Below, in pieces: positions 21,363-32,125 of a stretch of DNA of 64,000 bases. This stretch comes from Paralithodes platypus (lineage: Eukaryota; Arthropoda; Malacostraca; Decapoda; Lithodidae): assembly GCA_032716605.1 (NCBI GenBank), contig CM064509.1:38226924-38290923 (forward strand). The letters run 5' to 3'. Position numbers and translations under genes: made by a program. The stretch's first letter is position 1. Each line of letters opens with the position of its first letter. The notes under the pieces were generated by a model that saw only the letters and a program-made list of their open reading frames with translations, searched no databases and was not told where the DNA came from.

Positions 21363-21660
21363 TCTGTCCTCAGGGGACGGTATTGAGGGCCTTTACAACG
21401 GCACCTCGTAGCTACTTTCTACTTTCCTATTTTCTGAAGAGTGTAGAGAGGGAAGAAGGGGTGTTGGAAAGAGAGGAAGCTGTTGGAGTGGCTTTGTTAT
21501 GTGTGTTATTAGTCTGTATGTATACGTCATCGAGGTGTCCCCCGACATTGTTTGTTTTTAGGTCATATTGGATATAGTAAATCGATATAATTGGATATAG
21601 TAGCCCAGAGCCTTCGGACAATCAATAGGGTTTAGGTTTGGGGGTGGGAGGGAGCGGGGA

Positions 21661-21812
21661 TAAGTAACACCCCGATCTTAACATTAATCATCCTTTACAA
21701 ACCCCACCAATGTACTTGAATAAACTAATGAAAGCAGCATGGCCCTCCCGGGATTCCAACTCGGGACACCACACCCAGAACATAAGCATCTAAATCATTA
21801 CACCACCAACAC
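21661..21812 (-). mobile_element. SINE-B
   Basis: Near full length, from TAAGTAACACCCCG to the GGTGGTGTAATG head. Confidence 0.85.
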
Positions 21813-21981
21813 AATTTGTCTTGTTTGTGTTCGATACTGATTCAAAGAGGTTCGTTGCCTGTACCCTATCATTTTTTTACCCACATTTCATTGTACAGAA
21901 TATATAACCTTGTACTTCACACCATCTATATTAAATTTTGTGATTAATCGTGCATTTGAAGTTACCTCTCTTGCCATGCTT

Positions 21982-22453
21982 GTACAGTGGCGCTAATAAG
22001 TGCTGTCTCGGCACCAAGTAAGTTTTGATCAATAATTAATTGGTATCGGCAATATCTAAGCTTCATTTCTTCATATCGAGTGAAATATACAAACACTTAC
22101 CCACCCTATTCAACATTTTATAATGTAAAACTTGCAAAATAAACAAACCAAAACGTATACCAACACAGTAAAATTACACAATAACTAATCAAAATCGCTA
22201 TGTGGAAACAACGCTTAAGTAAAATAATGATTTATAAATAAAAGAACACAATCCACCACATAGGGTGTAGCAAGTTAATCTGTTTCCCAAGCAAACTAAT
22301 CGCACACATAACAACGCACTGTAGTCACGTTCAAGGAATTAGTCAATTTGGGAAGTCGGGGACGTTCTGGTAAATTTTACTAACAGACATTAATACAGCA
22401 CAGAGCGAGCCAAACGTAATGACAACTGAGACATGATATTAGCGCGACCGTAC
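21982..22453. mobile_element. MITE-2 interrupted by SINE-A
   Basis: Left half to about 22118 and right half from about 22384 (AGACATTAATACAGC to GCGCGACCGTAC) are continuous in other MITE-2 copies. The SINE-A copy between them is the younger insertion. Confidence 0.85.
22119..22383 (-). mobile_element. SINE-A (nested in MITE-2)
   Basis: Long-form SINE-A, TATAATGTAAAACTTGC through GTAGTCACGTTCAAGGAATT. Confidence 0.83.
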
Positions 22454-22709
22454 AGTGTTAAAAATAGCAAAAACTGCATCTCCTTTACAATCATACCACT
22501 AATCATACCCTTTAGGCTTTCCTCTACAATCATGAACTATTATCGTTTTCCGTACAATCAAACCACTTTAACATAGCCTCTATAACTTTATCCTCTCCTT
22601 ACAAATATGAACTTCTTTAACATACCTCCAACTGGTCTCCCTTGAACTGGAGTGTTCGGCAAAACTATTCATGGACTAAAATTGCATTTACCATGTGCAT
22701 AAGTGTTAT

Positions 22710-22865
22710 TAAAATGTAAAACTTGCAAACTAAACAAACCAAAACTGGGACAAAGACAATATAAAGGCAAAATAACTAATCAAAATTGCTATGTGGAAAC
22801 AACGCTTACTAAAATAAATGTTTTGAAATAATTGAACAATCCACCACATAGGGTGTACATTCTAC
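22710..22865 (-). mobile_element. SINE-A body
   Basis: Adjacent to LINE-4, as at 13209-13372. Confidence 0.8.
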
Positions 22866-23048
22866 CAACATTCTACCATATAACACAGCACCCCATACTA
22901 TTAAACACATCGTAGAAAACTGCATTTCATACAATCACTTACTCGAACCACATAATCTACACTCCCGATCGTGGCCATGGCCCTCCTCAGGGACTCGGGG
23001 CTGTTCGGCCAGGCAGCTTAGGGAACGACAATAACAACAACAACAACC
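22866..23048 (+). mobile_element. LINE-4 3' end with AAC-rich tail
   Basis: Reads NTAPHTIKHIVENCISYN, continues to GCTGTTCGGCCAGGCAGCTT, and ends in a (AACAAC)n tail. The last 45 bp or so match the end of the G-elements. Confidence 0.72.
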
Positions 23049-23115
23049 AACTTTTTAAAAATATATTTATCGTGTACTAATATTTTATTTCTATGTACTG
23101 TATTTGTTGATTTAA

Positions 23116-23354
23116 TTAACCCTCTCCGACATACAGTATGACGCAATTTGAACCTATTGGGGATACTTTAAAGCCTTTGTTACCATCAGGGGTATTTAGA
23201 AACCTTTAGTTTAGTTACTTCAACCTCTGCAGTTGTCTTTGAGTTAGCTGTGGGCAGAAAACTAATTTTGGAGAGGTAGTTATAAGAGTGAGAGAACTCT
23301 ATTTCTTATTGCTAATCTGACAACCTCTGCATCATATGTGCGTGAAAGGGTTAA
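23116..23354. mobile_element. TTAA element J inserted in a SINE-C tail
   Basis: SINE-C tail sequence (GTATTTGTTGATTT..) stops at TTAA 23116-23119 and resumes after TTAA 23351-23354 (TTGAGTTTAGAAGTAAAG). The uninterrupted SINE-C has a single TTAA there, proving a TTAA duplication. Confidence 0.92.
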
Positions 23355-23431
23355 TTGAGTTTAGAAGTAAAGTTGGTTGGTGAAAAAATATAAAATAGGT
23401 AACTGGTATACAGTACTGTACTGTAATACTT

Positions 23432-23612
23432 CCCGAGCATTTCCGCACCCTCCTCAGCTCCCTGCCTTGGAGTGGCTTCGGTCACCCGGGCTTTGTTAGT
23501 GGTAAGCAGGGAGGATTTTGTGGGGGCGCTCGTTTATGGCCTTGCTCGAGACCTTGGGGCTGTTCGGCCAGACAGCCTGGGGAACAACAACAACAACAAC
23601 AACAACAACAAC
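23432..23612 (+). mobile_element. G-element
   Basis: GC-rich block from GCATTTCCGCACCCTCC to GGCTGTTCGGCCAGACAGCC followed by (AAC)n. 5'-truncated relative to 49304-49552. Confidence 0.82.
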
Positions 23613-23766
23613 TGTAATTCGGTAATGGAATTGTGCTTAGCGTGATTACCAATATATTTTTAATACAGTTATGTTTGTACTGATTGACTTATGTGTAATG
23701 ATTTGTTATTACAGTACTTGTATTGGTTTGATAATGGGGATACACTAGGTTGTCAGCTGGGAACTT

Positions 23767-24130
23767 TAAGGGAGCCCACCTCACTTTTTTTTCTCTTTCT
23801 CTCCCTCTCTCTTTGGCTTGTATCTATTCGGCCCCATTTTGCCTACTGTTTTAAGACGTTTACCCCCATCCATGTGTCAGTATTTTCCCAGCATATATAT
23901 ATATTTGTTTTGACAGCAAGCTAAATTTGTAAATTTTTCGATAGAAAAATGTCTGCGGCGAAGCCGGATTTCTCAATACAGTACAATGCTGGCTTGCTAT
24001 TGCTCGCCAGGAAGAAATCGACACCTGGATGGGCATAAACGTCTTAAAACAGTTGGCTGAATGCGGCCAAATGGATACAAGCCAAAGAGAGAGGGAGAGA
24101 AATAGAAAAAAGCGAGGTGGGCTCCCTTAA
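23767..24130. mobile_element. Foldback element with TTAAGGGAGCCC ends
   Basis: Arms of about 95 bp (AAGGGAGCCCACCTC..CTTTGGCTTGTATC) are inverted around a 170-bp middle. Related copies at 25161-25374 and a fragment at 52788-52811. Confidence 0.85.
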
Positions 24131-24191
24131 TATATACAGTATAACTAGACTAAGTGGTCTAGTTAAACTATTTTATTACTACTGTACTACT

Positions 24192-24406
24192 TTAACCCTT
24201 TCAAGATTCAGTACGCATTCCTTGTCTGTTTTCTGGCTATTATTATGCGATATTATTCAGATTAGGAAGGGTATATGGAAGTCAGAGGGTTAATTGAGAC
24301 AGCCTTCACTCTTATAATACCCATAGATCCTTCCTAAACTGAAGAAAATCGTCGAATGATAGTCAAAATAAACCGTGAAAACGCGTCATGATCCTCAAGG
24401 GGTTAA
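24192..24406. mobile_element. TTAA element M
   Basis: TTAACCCTTTCAAGATTC on the left, TGATCCTCAAGGGGTTAA on the right. Other copies at 27291 and 29748. Confidence 0.83.
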
Positions 24407-24496
24407 TACTTGATTTGAGATTGTTTTATATATTTCTCAGTAGGCTCTAGGAAATATTGTTTTTTCATTCATGTTTTATTATAACTTTATGTCCTT

Positions 24497-24951
24497 GTTT
24501 TTGTTTTTTCCTTTGCCCCTCAACTTTCCCTTCATAATTGCCAGCTTGCGAGTTTCGTTCGACTGTATATAGGAAGTTGGAGCTGTAGACATCGATATTT
24601 AGCAACATTACCAGCTAAAATACGGTCGTAGTACATTTATAAATACATTAAACCCAATTCAACATGCCTTTTATTTTTTGTTATTTTTATTTTTTTTATT
24701 GCATTTCTGTATAATATCGATTTTTACACCTCCAACTTCCTTATACAGTATCCTGAAACATGCAAGTGGTCAATTGCTGAGGGGCACAGGGCCTTGGGTG
24801 GGGCTTTGCTGTCCCGGGCGTTTCCGCACCCTCCTCAGCTCTTCGCCTGGGAGCGGCTTCGGTCACCTGGGCCTCTAAGTGGTAAAGCAGGGAGGGTTCT
24901 GTGGGGGCGCTCGGTTATGGCCTTGGCCTTGCTCGGGGAACAACAACAATC
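24497..24951 (+). mobile_element. G-element interrupted by MITE-3
   Basis: The 5' part (TTTGCCCCTCAACTTTCCC to CATAATTG) and the 3' part (CTGAGGGGCACAGGGCC onward) are contiguous in intact G-elements. Confidence 0.87.
24536..24775. mobile_element. MITE-3 with AATT target duplication
   Basis: The host G-element has one AATT at this point; here AATT stands on both sides of the insert. Inverted ends GCTTGCGAGTTTCGTTC and ATGCAAGTGGTC (decayed). Confidence 0.9.
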
Positions 24952-25030
24952 CTATATTTTGTTAAACATTTCCCTTTTGTAACTTTATTGTACATTGACA
25001 ATTTAACAGCCATGTTATGTGGTCAGTTAT

Positions 25031-25115
25031 AAGAACATAAGAAAATGGGAGTCTGCAGAAAGCCGATTTTGGCCCACACAAGGCAGATCCCTCTCATACC
25101 CAACCCTAGATGTCT
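25031..25115. repeat. AACATAAGAAAATGGGAGTC repeat
   Basis: Shares GAACATAAGAAAATGGGAGT and CCCACACAAGGCAGATCC with 31949-32125. Interspersed repeat of unknown class. Confidence 0.65.
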
Positions 25116-25160
25116 AATATGCTGATCTCGGTGAAAGAGTTGATCCATCAAACTGCATCT

Positions 25161-25374
25161 TAAGGGGGGTCACCGTTTTTTTTTGTTATCTTTCTCTCCT
25201 TTTCTCTCTTTCTCTGGCTTGTATCCATTCGGCCCCATTCAGCCAACTGTTTTAAGACGTTTATCCTCATCCAGGTGTCGACATAGTAAAACAGTAGGCT
25301 GAATTGGGCCGAATAGATACAAGCCAAAGAGAGAGGGAGAGAAAGAGAAAAAAAGCGAGGTGGGCTCCCTTAAC
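25161..25374. mobile_element. Foldback element related to 23767-24130
   Basis: Left arm TTAAGGGGGGTCACC..., right arm GCGAGGTGGGCTCCCTTAA; shorter middle than its relative. Confidence 0.8.
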
Positions 25375-25498
25375 AAATAATGAACACTTTCCTATTGTAA
25401 AATTATGTTAATGTTCTTTAAATGTTTAAGTAATTTATTGTATATAATTTTCTTTCTATAATTATCCCTTGCACCTCATCACTACTTTGCATACTAAC

Positions 25499-25725
25499 AA
25501 TTGCCGACTTACGAGTTTCGTTCTATAAGGAAGTTGGAGCTGTAGACAACGCTATTTAACAGAAATACCAGATAAAATACGGTCTTAGTACATTTATGAA
25601 TACATAGAACCCAATTCCACGTACCATTTATCCATCAGAAACGTAGATTATTATTGCATTTCTGTTTAATACCGATGTTTACGGCGCCAACTTCCTTTTA
25701 GCCTGAAACTCGCAAGTGGTCAATT
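25499..25725. mobile_element. MITE-3
   Basis: AATT flanks; TTGCCGACTTACGAGTTTCG and CGCAAGTGGTCAATT ends. Confidence 0.87.
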
Positions 25726-25763
25726 CTACGATCCATTTGGCGGGAATTGCTAGAATGTTGAGT

Positions 25764-26135
25764 TATGGCGGATTTACACAAGTTCTCTATTTTCCATCAA
25801 TTTTCATCAGCAACTCTGGTCTAGCAGCTACCGAATTAGTTTTTTATAAAAATTATGTCCCTTATAATATGACCCCTTCCTTCTAGTAGCTGATTTTAAT
25901 GTAAAACTTGCAAAATAAACAAGCCAAAACTGGGACGACACAAAATAAAACCAGTGGAAAATGCGGTCACCCCTTATTTTATACGCGGGTTTGTTTACGT
26001 TTTTTTATTGACTACCCAAGGCCGTACATGTTTATTTTTATTTTTTTGAGCGACAACCCAAGACTCAAAATGTTGCCAGACTGCCGTTGCCGATCAAAGA
26101 TGCCGGAAAAGGCGGTTGTGTGAATCCAGCGATGC
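25764..26135. mobile_element. Decayed MITE-1 variant with nested SINE-A fragment
   Basis: GGCGGATTTACACAAGTTC on the left and GGAAAAGGCGGTTGTGTGAA on the right pair imperfectly. A SINE-A body fragment lies at 25895-25955. Confidence 0.5.
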
Positions 26136-26653
26136 AGTGAATTATAGGAACATTTTCATGATCATCCTCCACACAGGCCTCTTCACTTGCAGATAGTCCA
26201 CTTGATGTCCTGATGATCATACATTGTTTATGATTCTACGCTGCTCTTTGGCGCAAGGATATCCGTATGTGGGATCCTTGGTACAATGACGATAGGGAAC
26301 AGCGAAGTTATGAGCTCAATATGATCCTAAAATCATGAAATAGTCTTTCCCCCAAGTGAAGAGATCTGCATTTCATTTCCCCAGGCCATGTAATAGGTGT
26401 AGTCTTCGTCCATCTGCTAGTTTCATTCCACATCCCCCATATGATTACAATACTATGATAGAAAGGTTTTATACAAGTCATAGCCAGACCCCTCAAGTGT
26501 AGGAGTACATGTTTAGCTGGACCTTCTGGTATACGGTCATTCCAGCCACGGATCACCACGGTCACGGATCAGCTAGGCCGCGATGCCACTCATTTTTGTG
26601 CGCTTATTCACTATTCCACTGTACTGGTCACTTATTTTGGATAGTTTATATTA
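26136..26653. other. Unassigned sequence
   Basis: Not a repeat family seen elsewhere in the window. A minus-strand frame of 85 codons (26308-26565) lacks an ATG at its start and resembles nothing I know. Confidence 0.35.
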
Positions 26654-26785
26654 TAATGTAAAACTTGCAAAATAAACAAACCAAAACTTGGACGAACACA
26701 GTAAAAAGACAAAACAACTAATCAAAATTGCTATGTGGAAACAACGCTTAAGCAAAATAATAATTGATTTATAAAAGAACAGGTC
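26654..26785 (-). mobile_element. SINE-A body
   Basis: Standard body from TATAATGTAAAACTTGC, truncated at 26780. Confidence 0.83.
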
Positions 26786-26814
26786 AGGTAAAGTTTAGTC
26801 TATTTTACTTACTG

Positions 26815-27105
26815 TTATAATGTAAAACTTGCAAACTAAACAAACCAAAACGAGGAAAAGACAATCCCTTAAGAAAAATCCATTAGAAAAGTTATCTCGG
26901 CAATGCCATAAGAAAAATCCATTAGAAAAGTTACCTGTGCAATTAAGTAACACCCCGTTCTTAACATTAATCGTCAATTAAAAACCCCAATGTACTCTAA
27001 TAAACTAATTAAGGCATATGGTCCTCCCGGGATTCGAACTCGGGAATGCCATAAGAAAAATACGTTAGAAAGGTTATCGGTGCAATGCCATAGTGAAAAG
27101 TGCAT
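26815..27105. repeat. About 40-bp tandem repeat split by SINE-B, preceded by SINE-A fragment
   Basis: The unit AATGCCATAAGAAAAATCC... occurs twice before (from about 26880) and once or twice after (from 27045) a SINE-B copy at 26942-27045. A truncated SINE-A lies at 26815-26865. Confidence 0.75.
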
Positions 27106-27290
27106 ATGAATAAGTGGAATCGCGGCGTATATGACCCTCGGCCATGTTGATACGCAGCCCAAATGATCCGAGACCGACTTTCCGATATCTGGACACCAAG
27201 TGCAGCTCTCACCTCGACACTTATCATTGCAATGCTTCCCTCCTTCGATACTCATATTTTTATTTCCTTACACTATTTCTACACCTCATG

Positions 27291-27502
27291 TTAACCCTTT
27301 TAAGCTCCAATACGCATTTCTGTTTTGTTTTCTGGTAATTATTAGACAAATTTATTCAGATTAGGAAGGGTATATGGAAGTCGGGGTTGATTGAGAGATT
27401 CTTTATCCTTTTAATACTCACAGATCCTTCCTAAGTTGCATAACATCGTCTAATGATAGCCTAAATATTCTGCTAAAACGCGTCAGAGCTTCAAGGGGTT
27501 AA
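27291..27502. mobile_element. TTAA element M
   Basis: TTAACCCTTTTAAGCTCC and AGAGCTTCAAGGGGTTAA. Confidence 0.85.
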
Positions 27503-27663
27503 GTAGAAAGGACACAATGGTAGGAGAAATGCTATGTGAGGATGGGTCTTTATGAAGGTACTGTATTTTACTCTTCAGGTTGGACTATAAAAGCTGTAAG
27601 GCAAAACATTGTCCTAATATAAAGTCCGCCCTCGCACAGTGTTTTCACACCTCATCTTCCCTG

Positions 27664-28102
27664 TTAACCCGCTGAGACCCAGCGTCGCACATGTTGCGTC
27701 GGCAATGTTCGATCACCAGAACCCAGCGACGCAACGTTTGCGTCCTGGCCGGTCCGGTCCTAATTACTCCGGTCCTATGGCACCCCGAGGGCTCAGATTT
27801 GTATGGGAACTGTGTAAGTATCCCACGCACCCATGCCGATGGTTGAAAACTCTCAAAGTCCAACCGCGTGTGCGTGAGCGTGCAAAAAAAAATTGGGGGG
27901 GGGGAATTTGCCTTCAATTTTGTACTCTTGTAAAATCCGTTTTCGGGGGCTCTGTAGGACCATTTTTTGCACTTTATGACAATTTTTTTTTTTCCTTCAT
28001 TCCTAACCCATTCGCTATTGTTTCTGGAATAAAAAAAAATTCAAAACCTGCTGGGCCCTGGTGGTACATTTATTAATAACTAGCTGGGGCTCAGCGGGTT
28101 AA
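27664..28102. mobile_element. TTAA element N
   Basis: Ends TTAACCCGCTGAGACCC and GGGGCTCAGCGGGTTAA are a 12-bp or longer inverted pair. GC-rich interior with repeated CAGCGACGCAACG/CAGCGTCGCACATG motifs. Single copy here. Confidence 0.8.
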
Positions 28103-28131
28103 TACACTTGTCTGTCCTCTCATGATCTCTA

Positions 28132-28340
28132 AGTCAGTATCACGTTTGCGCTTTATCTTATCTTGCAACTTCCATTGTCAACACTGATCTGGCAGCTTAT
28201 GAGGTAGATTTAAAAAATATTTCTATCTAAATTTATCTATCTTCAATCCGATACCAGTGCAAAATATCCCAGAAATGTTGCCAAAAAACCGTTAACCATT
28301 GAAAATTGAAGATGAAAGCTCGGGTATGATATCCCCCCTA
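28132..28340. mobile_element. MITE-1, decayed
   Basis: GTCAGTATCACGTTTGCGC start and GCTCGGGTATGATATCC end with the usual GGCAGCTTATGAGGT interior. Confidence 0.75.
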
Positions 28341-29040
28341 ACTCTTTCTATAACCAATTCTGCTCAATCCTCACATCTGACTCGTCCCACTTGAGCTTTC
28401 CCGAACTCCTGCGCACTTTTGTTACACACCTGCCCCTCTCTCCACCACGTCACCGAGCAAAACATATCTTCTCTTCTCATAAGATCGCAAAAATTATAAA
28501 GTGATCCATCTGGTATTTATTTTCTCCGCTAATTTCGAGATCTGATGTGCAGGGTCGACTTGCCGACTTGTAAGTAGTGATCCAATCAGTACATGAAATT
28601 GTTAACAAATATTCACAAAATATTAGTCGTTAGATTGAGAAATTAGTGTGGAAATTGTACCTTAAGTATCATACATTTTAAAGTTGAATTTATTAATCTA
28701 ACAACAGTTTTCGTCAGTATTTTTTGTACTTGTTTTGCGTGCTAGTTAAATTCCATGCGTACAAATTAGTTACTCGACCTTACGGTACTTTCATTTTCAC
28801 CTCTGTGGCTTCCTTTGGGCTTCCTCATTGGGTTTGGATTCTCTTTATTATCTTTGAATATTCTTTATAAAAAATCATAAGGTGTGAGAAGTAAATAGCA
28901 TATCCATGTTGAATAAAAAAAAATTTGGTCATTGTCCGATTCCGTACGTTTTATTGCAATGAGATCTTTTACTGTTTTTTTCTCTCTCGCTATGCTTTTA
29001 TACAAACTAGATGTTACACTATTATCTGACCTTTACAACA
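28341..29040. other. Unassigned sequence
   Basis: No exon, foldback or known family seen. Confidence 0.4.
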
Positions 29041-29520
29041 CTAAATACAAACATCACTAACCAATAACACGAGACACTGACACCATCACTAACATGGACA
29101 CCATCACTAATATCGACACTAAAGGTAGCGCCAACGAACTTGACAATAATCTTGACCCCTTAACTTCTTATAACTCAAAACGAATGAAAGCAATCAGGCT
29201 GAAATTCCTCTCATTTGGGAAGAGTCCACCAGGTAATAGGTGTAGATATTTACAGCCAGTTTGCTCTAGGCCCTTTTTGAGTTATGGGAAGTTTAGGGGT
29301 CAAGATTATTGTCAAGTTAGTTGGCGCTACCTATAGTAAATCAATACTGACACCACCATCACTATACTGACACCACCACTACATCATCATTAACACCATC
29401 AACAACACTGACACCACCCCAACTATACATAAACCATCACCACCATTACACATACCCCACCACCACCCCACATACACCAACACCACCACTACCACCGCCA
29501 CCACCACATTAACATTCCCA
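29041..29520. repeat. CACCATCACTAACACTGA-type low-complexity tract containing MITE-6
   Basis: Imperfect ACACCATCACTA repeats on both sides of the MITE-6 copy at 29124-29332, which inserted into them. Confidence 0.8.
29124..29332. mobile_element. MITE-6
   Basis: GGTAGCGCCAACGAACTTG and AAGTTAGTTGGCGCTACC ends. Confidence 0.9.
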
Positions 29521-29747
29521 TAACCAACTAACTGTATGTACCCACAGGTCTGGTCTCCATGACCAAAGTTTTTTATTATAATTGTCTATTGTGTACATAA
29601 GAGGCTGCTTGTCAATCTCCCCTTAGTCATTTGTATAAAGAATTTACAAATTAAAAAGAAAATATGTATATAAATTTGTGTTTTCATACAACTTTTACCC
29701 ATTTCATACTTTGTGCAATGTATTTAATGTTGGTAGTAGATAGCTTG

Positions 29748-29961
29748 TTAACCCTTTCAAGCTCCAATACGCGTTTCTGTTCTGTTTTCTGGCTACAATT
29801 AGACGATTTTATTCAGATTAGTAACGGTATACGGAAGTCAAAGGGTTGATTGAGATAGTATTTACCCTCTTAATACCCACACATCCTTCCGAAGCTGCAT
29901 AAAATCGTCTAATGATAGCCAAAATAAACTGCTAAAACGCGTCAGAGCTTCAAGGGGTTAA
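29748..29961. mobile_element. TTAA element M
   Basis: TTAACCCTTTCAAGCTCC and CAGAGCTTCAAGGGGTTAA: a well-preserved inverted pair. Confidence 0.88.
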
Positions 29962-29965
29962 GTAC

Positions 29966-30176
29966 TATAGTCTATTCGCTGTAAGTAGGCGAGAATTCAT
30001 GACTTCTATCCTCTGTAACTCAAAAAGGGCTAGAGCAAATTGGCTGTACATTTCCACATCTATTTGACTGACTCTTCCCAAATGGTATACATATCCGCTC
30101 GATTACTCTTGTCGTTTTTAAGTTACTGAGGTTAGAGGTCATGATTTCTCGCCTACTTACAGCGAATAGACTTTAG
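29966..30176. mobile_element. MITE-5a
   Basis: Five bases after the M element. TAGTCTATTCGCTGTAAGTA and its complement form the ends. Confidence 0.88.
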
Positions 30177-30680
30177 TTTGAGTATTTCAAAGAATGAGTA
30201 TCAAGGCTCATGGTTCAAATGCTCAACTCAGATGAACTACTATTGTTTTACCTGCGGTGAAGTGCCGGAGGTCATCGCCAGTGGGACTGTGTTGCTTGTG
30301 ATGGAGGGGCTTTGTATCCCTATGATCTGGGAGGCATTGCAGGATGGGGGCTGGTCCCCATTCTTTTTTTGGGGTGAGGGTGCCACCACTCTAGTATTGG
30401 TTTCCAGTGAGGGGTCCACTAAATGGTCCCCGAGGCCTTATACTGTACAGTATATGGGTCCTCTTTTCTTCTTCCACACAAGGCCAGCCCTGTGGGAGCT
30501 CTTTTCGGGAGCTCGGTGGTCTGGTTAAACTACCTTTAATATAAAACAAAAAATCTTCTTCCACACACCCTGGCATACCCCTTGGGGTGAGGCCTTCAAG
30601 CTTTCCTAGAGTTGGTTACTGGCAGAATATATAATGGTAATCACTGGGGGATATGTCTTCTAAGCGTAGTTATTTTTATT
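30177..30680. other. Unassigned sequence with short repeat fragments
   Basis: The stretch 30480-30530 (GGAGCTCGGTGGTCTGGTTAA) recurs in altered form near 40425, so part of it is repetitive. The open frame 30178-30528 shows no family features. Confidence 0.4.
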
Positions 30681-30905
30681 GTTCCCCAAGCTGCCTGGCC
30701 GAACAGCCCCAAGGCCCCGAGCAAGGCCAAGGCCATAACTGAGTGCCCCCACAGAACCCTCCCTGCCGACCACAATAAAGCCTGGGTGACCGAAGCCACT
30801 CCATGGCGGGGAGCTGAGGAGGGTGCGGAAACGCCCAGGAAACCAAAGCCCCACCCAGGGCCCTGTGCCCCTCAGCAATTATGAAGAGAAAGTTGAGGGG
30901 TAAAG
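30681..30905 (-). mobile_element. G-element
   Basis: Minus-strand copy, TTCCCCAAGCTGCCTGGCCG to the GAGGGGTAAAGGAAA end. It carries the shared 72-codon frame starting MLRGTGPWVGL. Confidence 0.87.
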
Positions 30906-30924
30906 GAAAGTAGCGTAGTAGGGA

Positions 30925-31480
30925 AGATATACAGTAGGGTTAGTGATCGAGAGAGTGAGAGCGAGAACGGAGAAATGGGTAGGTGACGAGCAGGGCGGGT
31001 TTAGGAAGGGAAGAGAATGTGTAGATCAGATTTTTGCCTTGAAATGTGTTGTGGAGAAATATCTGGAGAAGGGACAAAAGTTGTATGCTGCCTTTAAGGA
31101 CTTGCAGAAGGCCTATGACAGAGTTGATAGAGAAGGTCTGTGGAAAATACTGATAATATAATTATGGAGTAGATGGTAAGTTGCTGAAAGCAGTGAAGAG
31201 CATGTATGAGGGTGCAAAGGCATCAGTACGTGTGGAGAATGAACAGATCTGCGATTCTTTGATCTGAATGTTGGGTTAAAGCAAAGGTGTGTAATGTCCC
31301 CATGGTTGTTCAATATATAATGGATGGAGTCATGAAGGAAATACAAGGAAGAGCAGTGCACGATGTTAGTGTACCGGCCGCTAATAAGGGAAGGAAATGA
31401 GTGGAAGTTGCCTGTAGCCTACTGCTGTTTACTGAGAGGTGGAAGGATGTTAAGAAGTGAAAGCGGTGCTGATAGGAGGA
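30925..31480 (+). mobile_element. LINE reverse transcriptase fragment
   Basis: 30943-31161 reads GDEQGGFRKGRECVDQIFAL and FKDLQKAYDRVDREGLW. G.R.GR...D.IF and DL.KAYD.V are core reverse transcriptase motifs of non-LTR elements. After a frameshift at about 31160 the next block reads YGVDGKLLKAVKSMYEGAK and LKQRCVMSPWLFNI with a stop in place of the next codon. The second catalytic motif is not intact. Dead copy, probably of the LINE-1 type. Confidence 0.85.
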
Positions 31481-31570
31481 GGGGCGTGCCATCAACTGAC
31501 TGCATGGGGGCGATTCATTCGTGGCCACCCCTTCGGGTATCACGGCATCCGGCAAGCATAAGATGAACCA
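31481..31570 (+). mobile_element. LINE 3' end, same class as 34663-35085
   Basis: CATGGGGGCGATTCATTCG and CACGGCATCCGGCAAGC match the minus-strand LINE end at 34680-34740. Confidence 0.7.
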
Positions 31571-31648
31571 TTTAATCTAGACTAGAATCAAAACTGGCAT
31601 TATGTCTCATCTATTCTGTATATTTACTATCTTAGTAATAGATAGATA

Positions 31649-31901
31649 CAGTTGTTGTTGTTGTTGTTGTTCCCCAAGCTGCCTGGCCGAACAGCCCCAA
31701 GGCCCCGAGCAATTCCAAGGCCATAACCGAGTGCCCCCACAGAACCCTCCCCGCCGACCACAATAAAGCCTGGGTGACCGAAGCCACTCCATGGCGGGGA
31801 GCTAAGGAGGGTGCGGAAACGCCCGGGAAACCAAAGCCCCACCCAGGGCCCTGTGCCCCTCAGCAATTATGAAGAGAAAGTTGAGGGGCAAGGGAAAAAT
31901 A
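31649..31901 (-). mobile_element. G-element
   Basis: (GTT)n at the left, full body, same reading frame as 30681-30905. Confidence 0.9.
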
Positions 31902-31948
31902 CAGATAGATACAGTAGTGTATAATGGATCATTGAAGAAACAGTAGGC

Positions 31949-32125
31949 TTACAACATAAGAACATTAGAACATAAGAAAATGGGAGTCTGCAGAAAGCCG
32001 ATCGGCCCACACAAGGCAGATCCTTGTCACAGGTAAGCATTCAATAGGTAAACACCCAACCCCAATTAGAAGGCCTAATTATAGACCCAACCCACCAATA
32101 CCCTGAGGACTGACCTCACCAAAAC
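31949..32125. repeat. AACATAAGAAAATGGGAGTC repeat, longer copy
   Basis: Related to 25031-25115; continues through CCCAACCCCAATTAGAAGG. Confidence 0.6.

Noticed and set aside
26308..26565. 85-codon minus-strand frame
   Set aside because: No ATG start, no family features, no flanking splice pattern; probably chance.
30178..30528. 116-codon plus-strand frame
   Set aside because: Low-complexity Phe/Trp/Gly mix, starts inside the tail of a MITE-5a region, and part recurs near 40425 as a repeat.
30943..31161. Functional reverse transcriptase gene
   Set aside because: Frameshift at about 31160, stop after the WLFNI segment, and loss of the second catalytic motif; a LINE relic.
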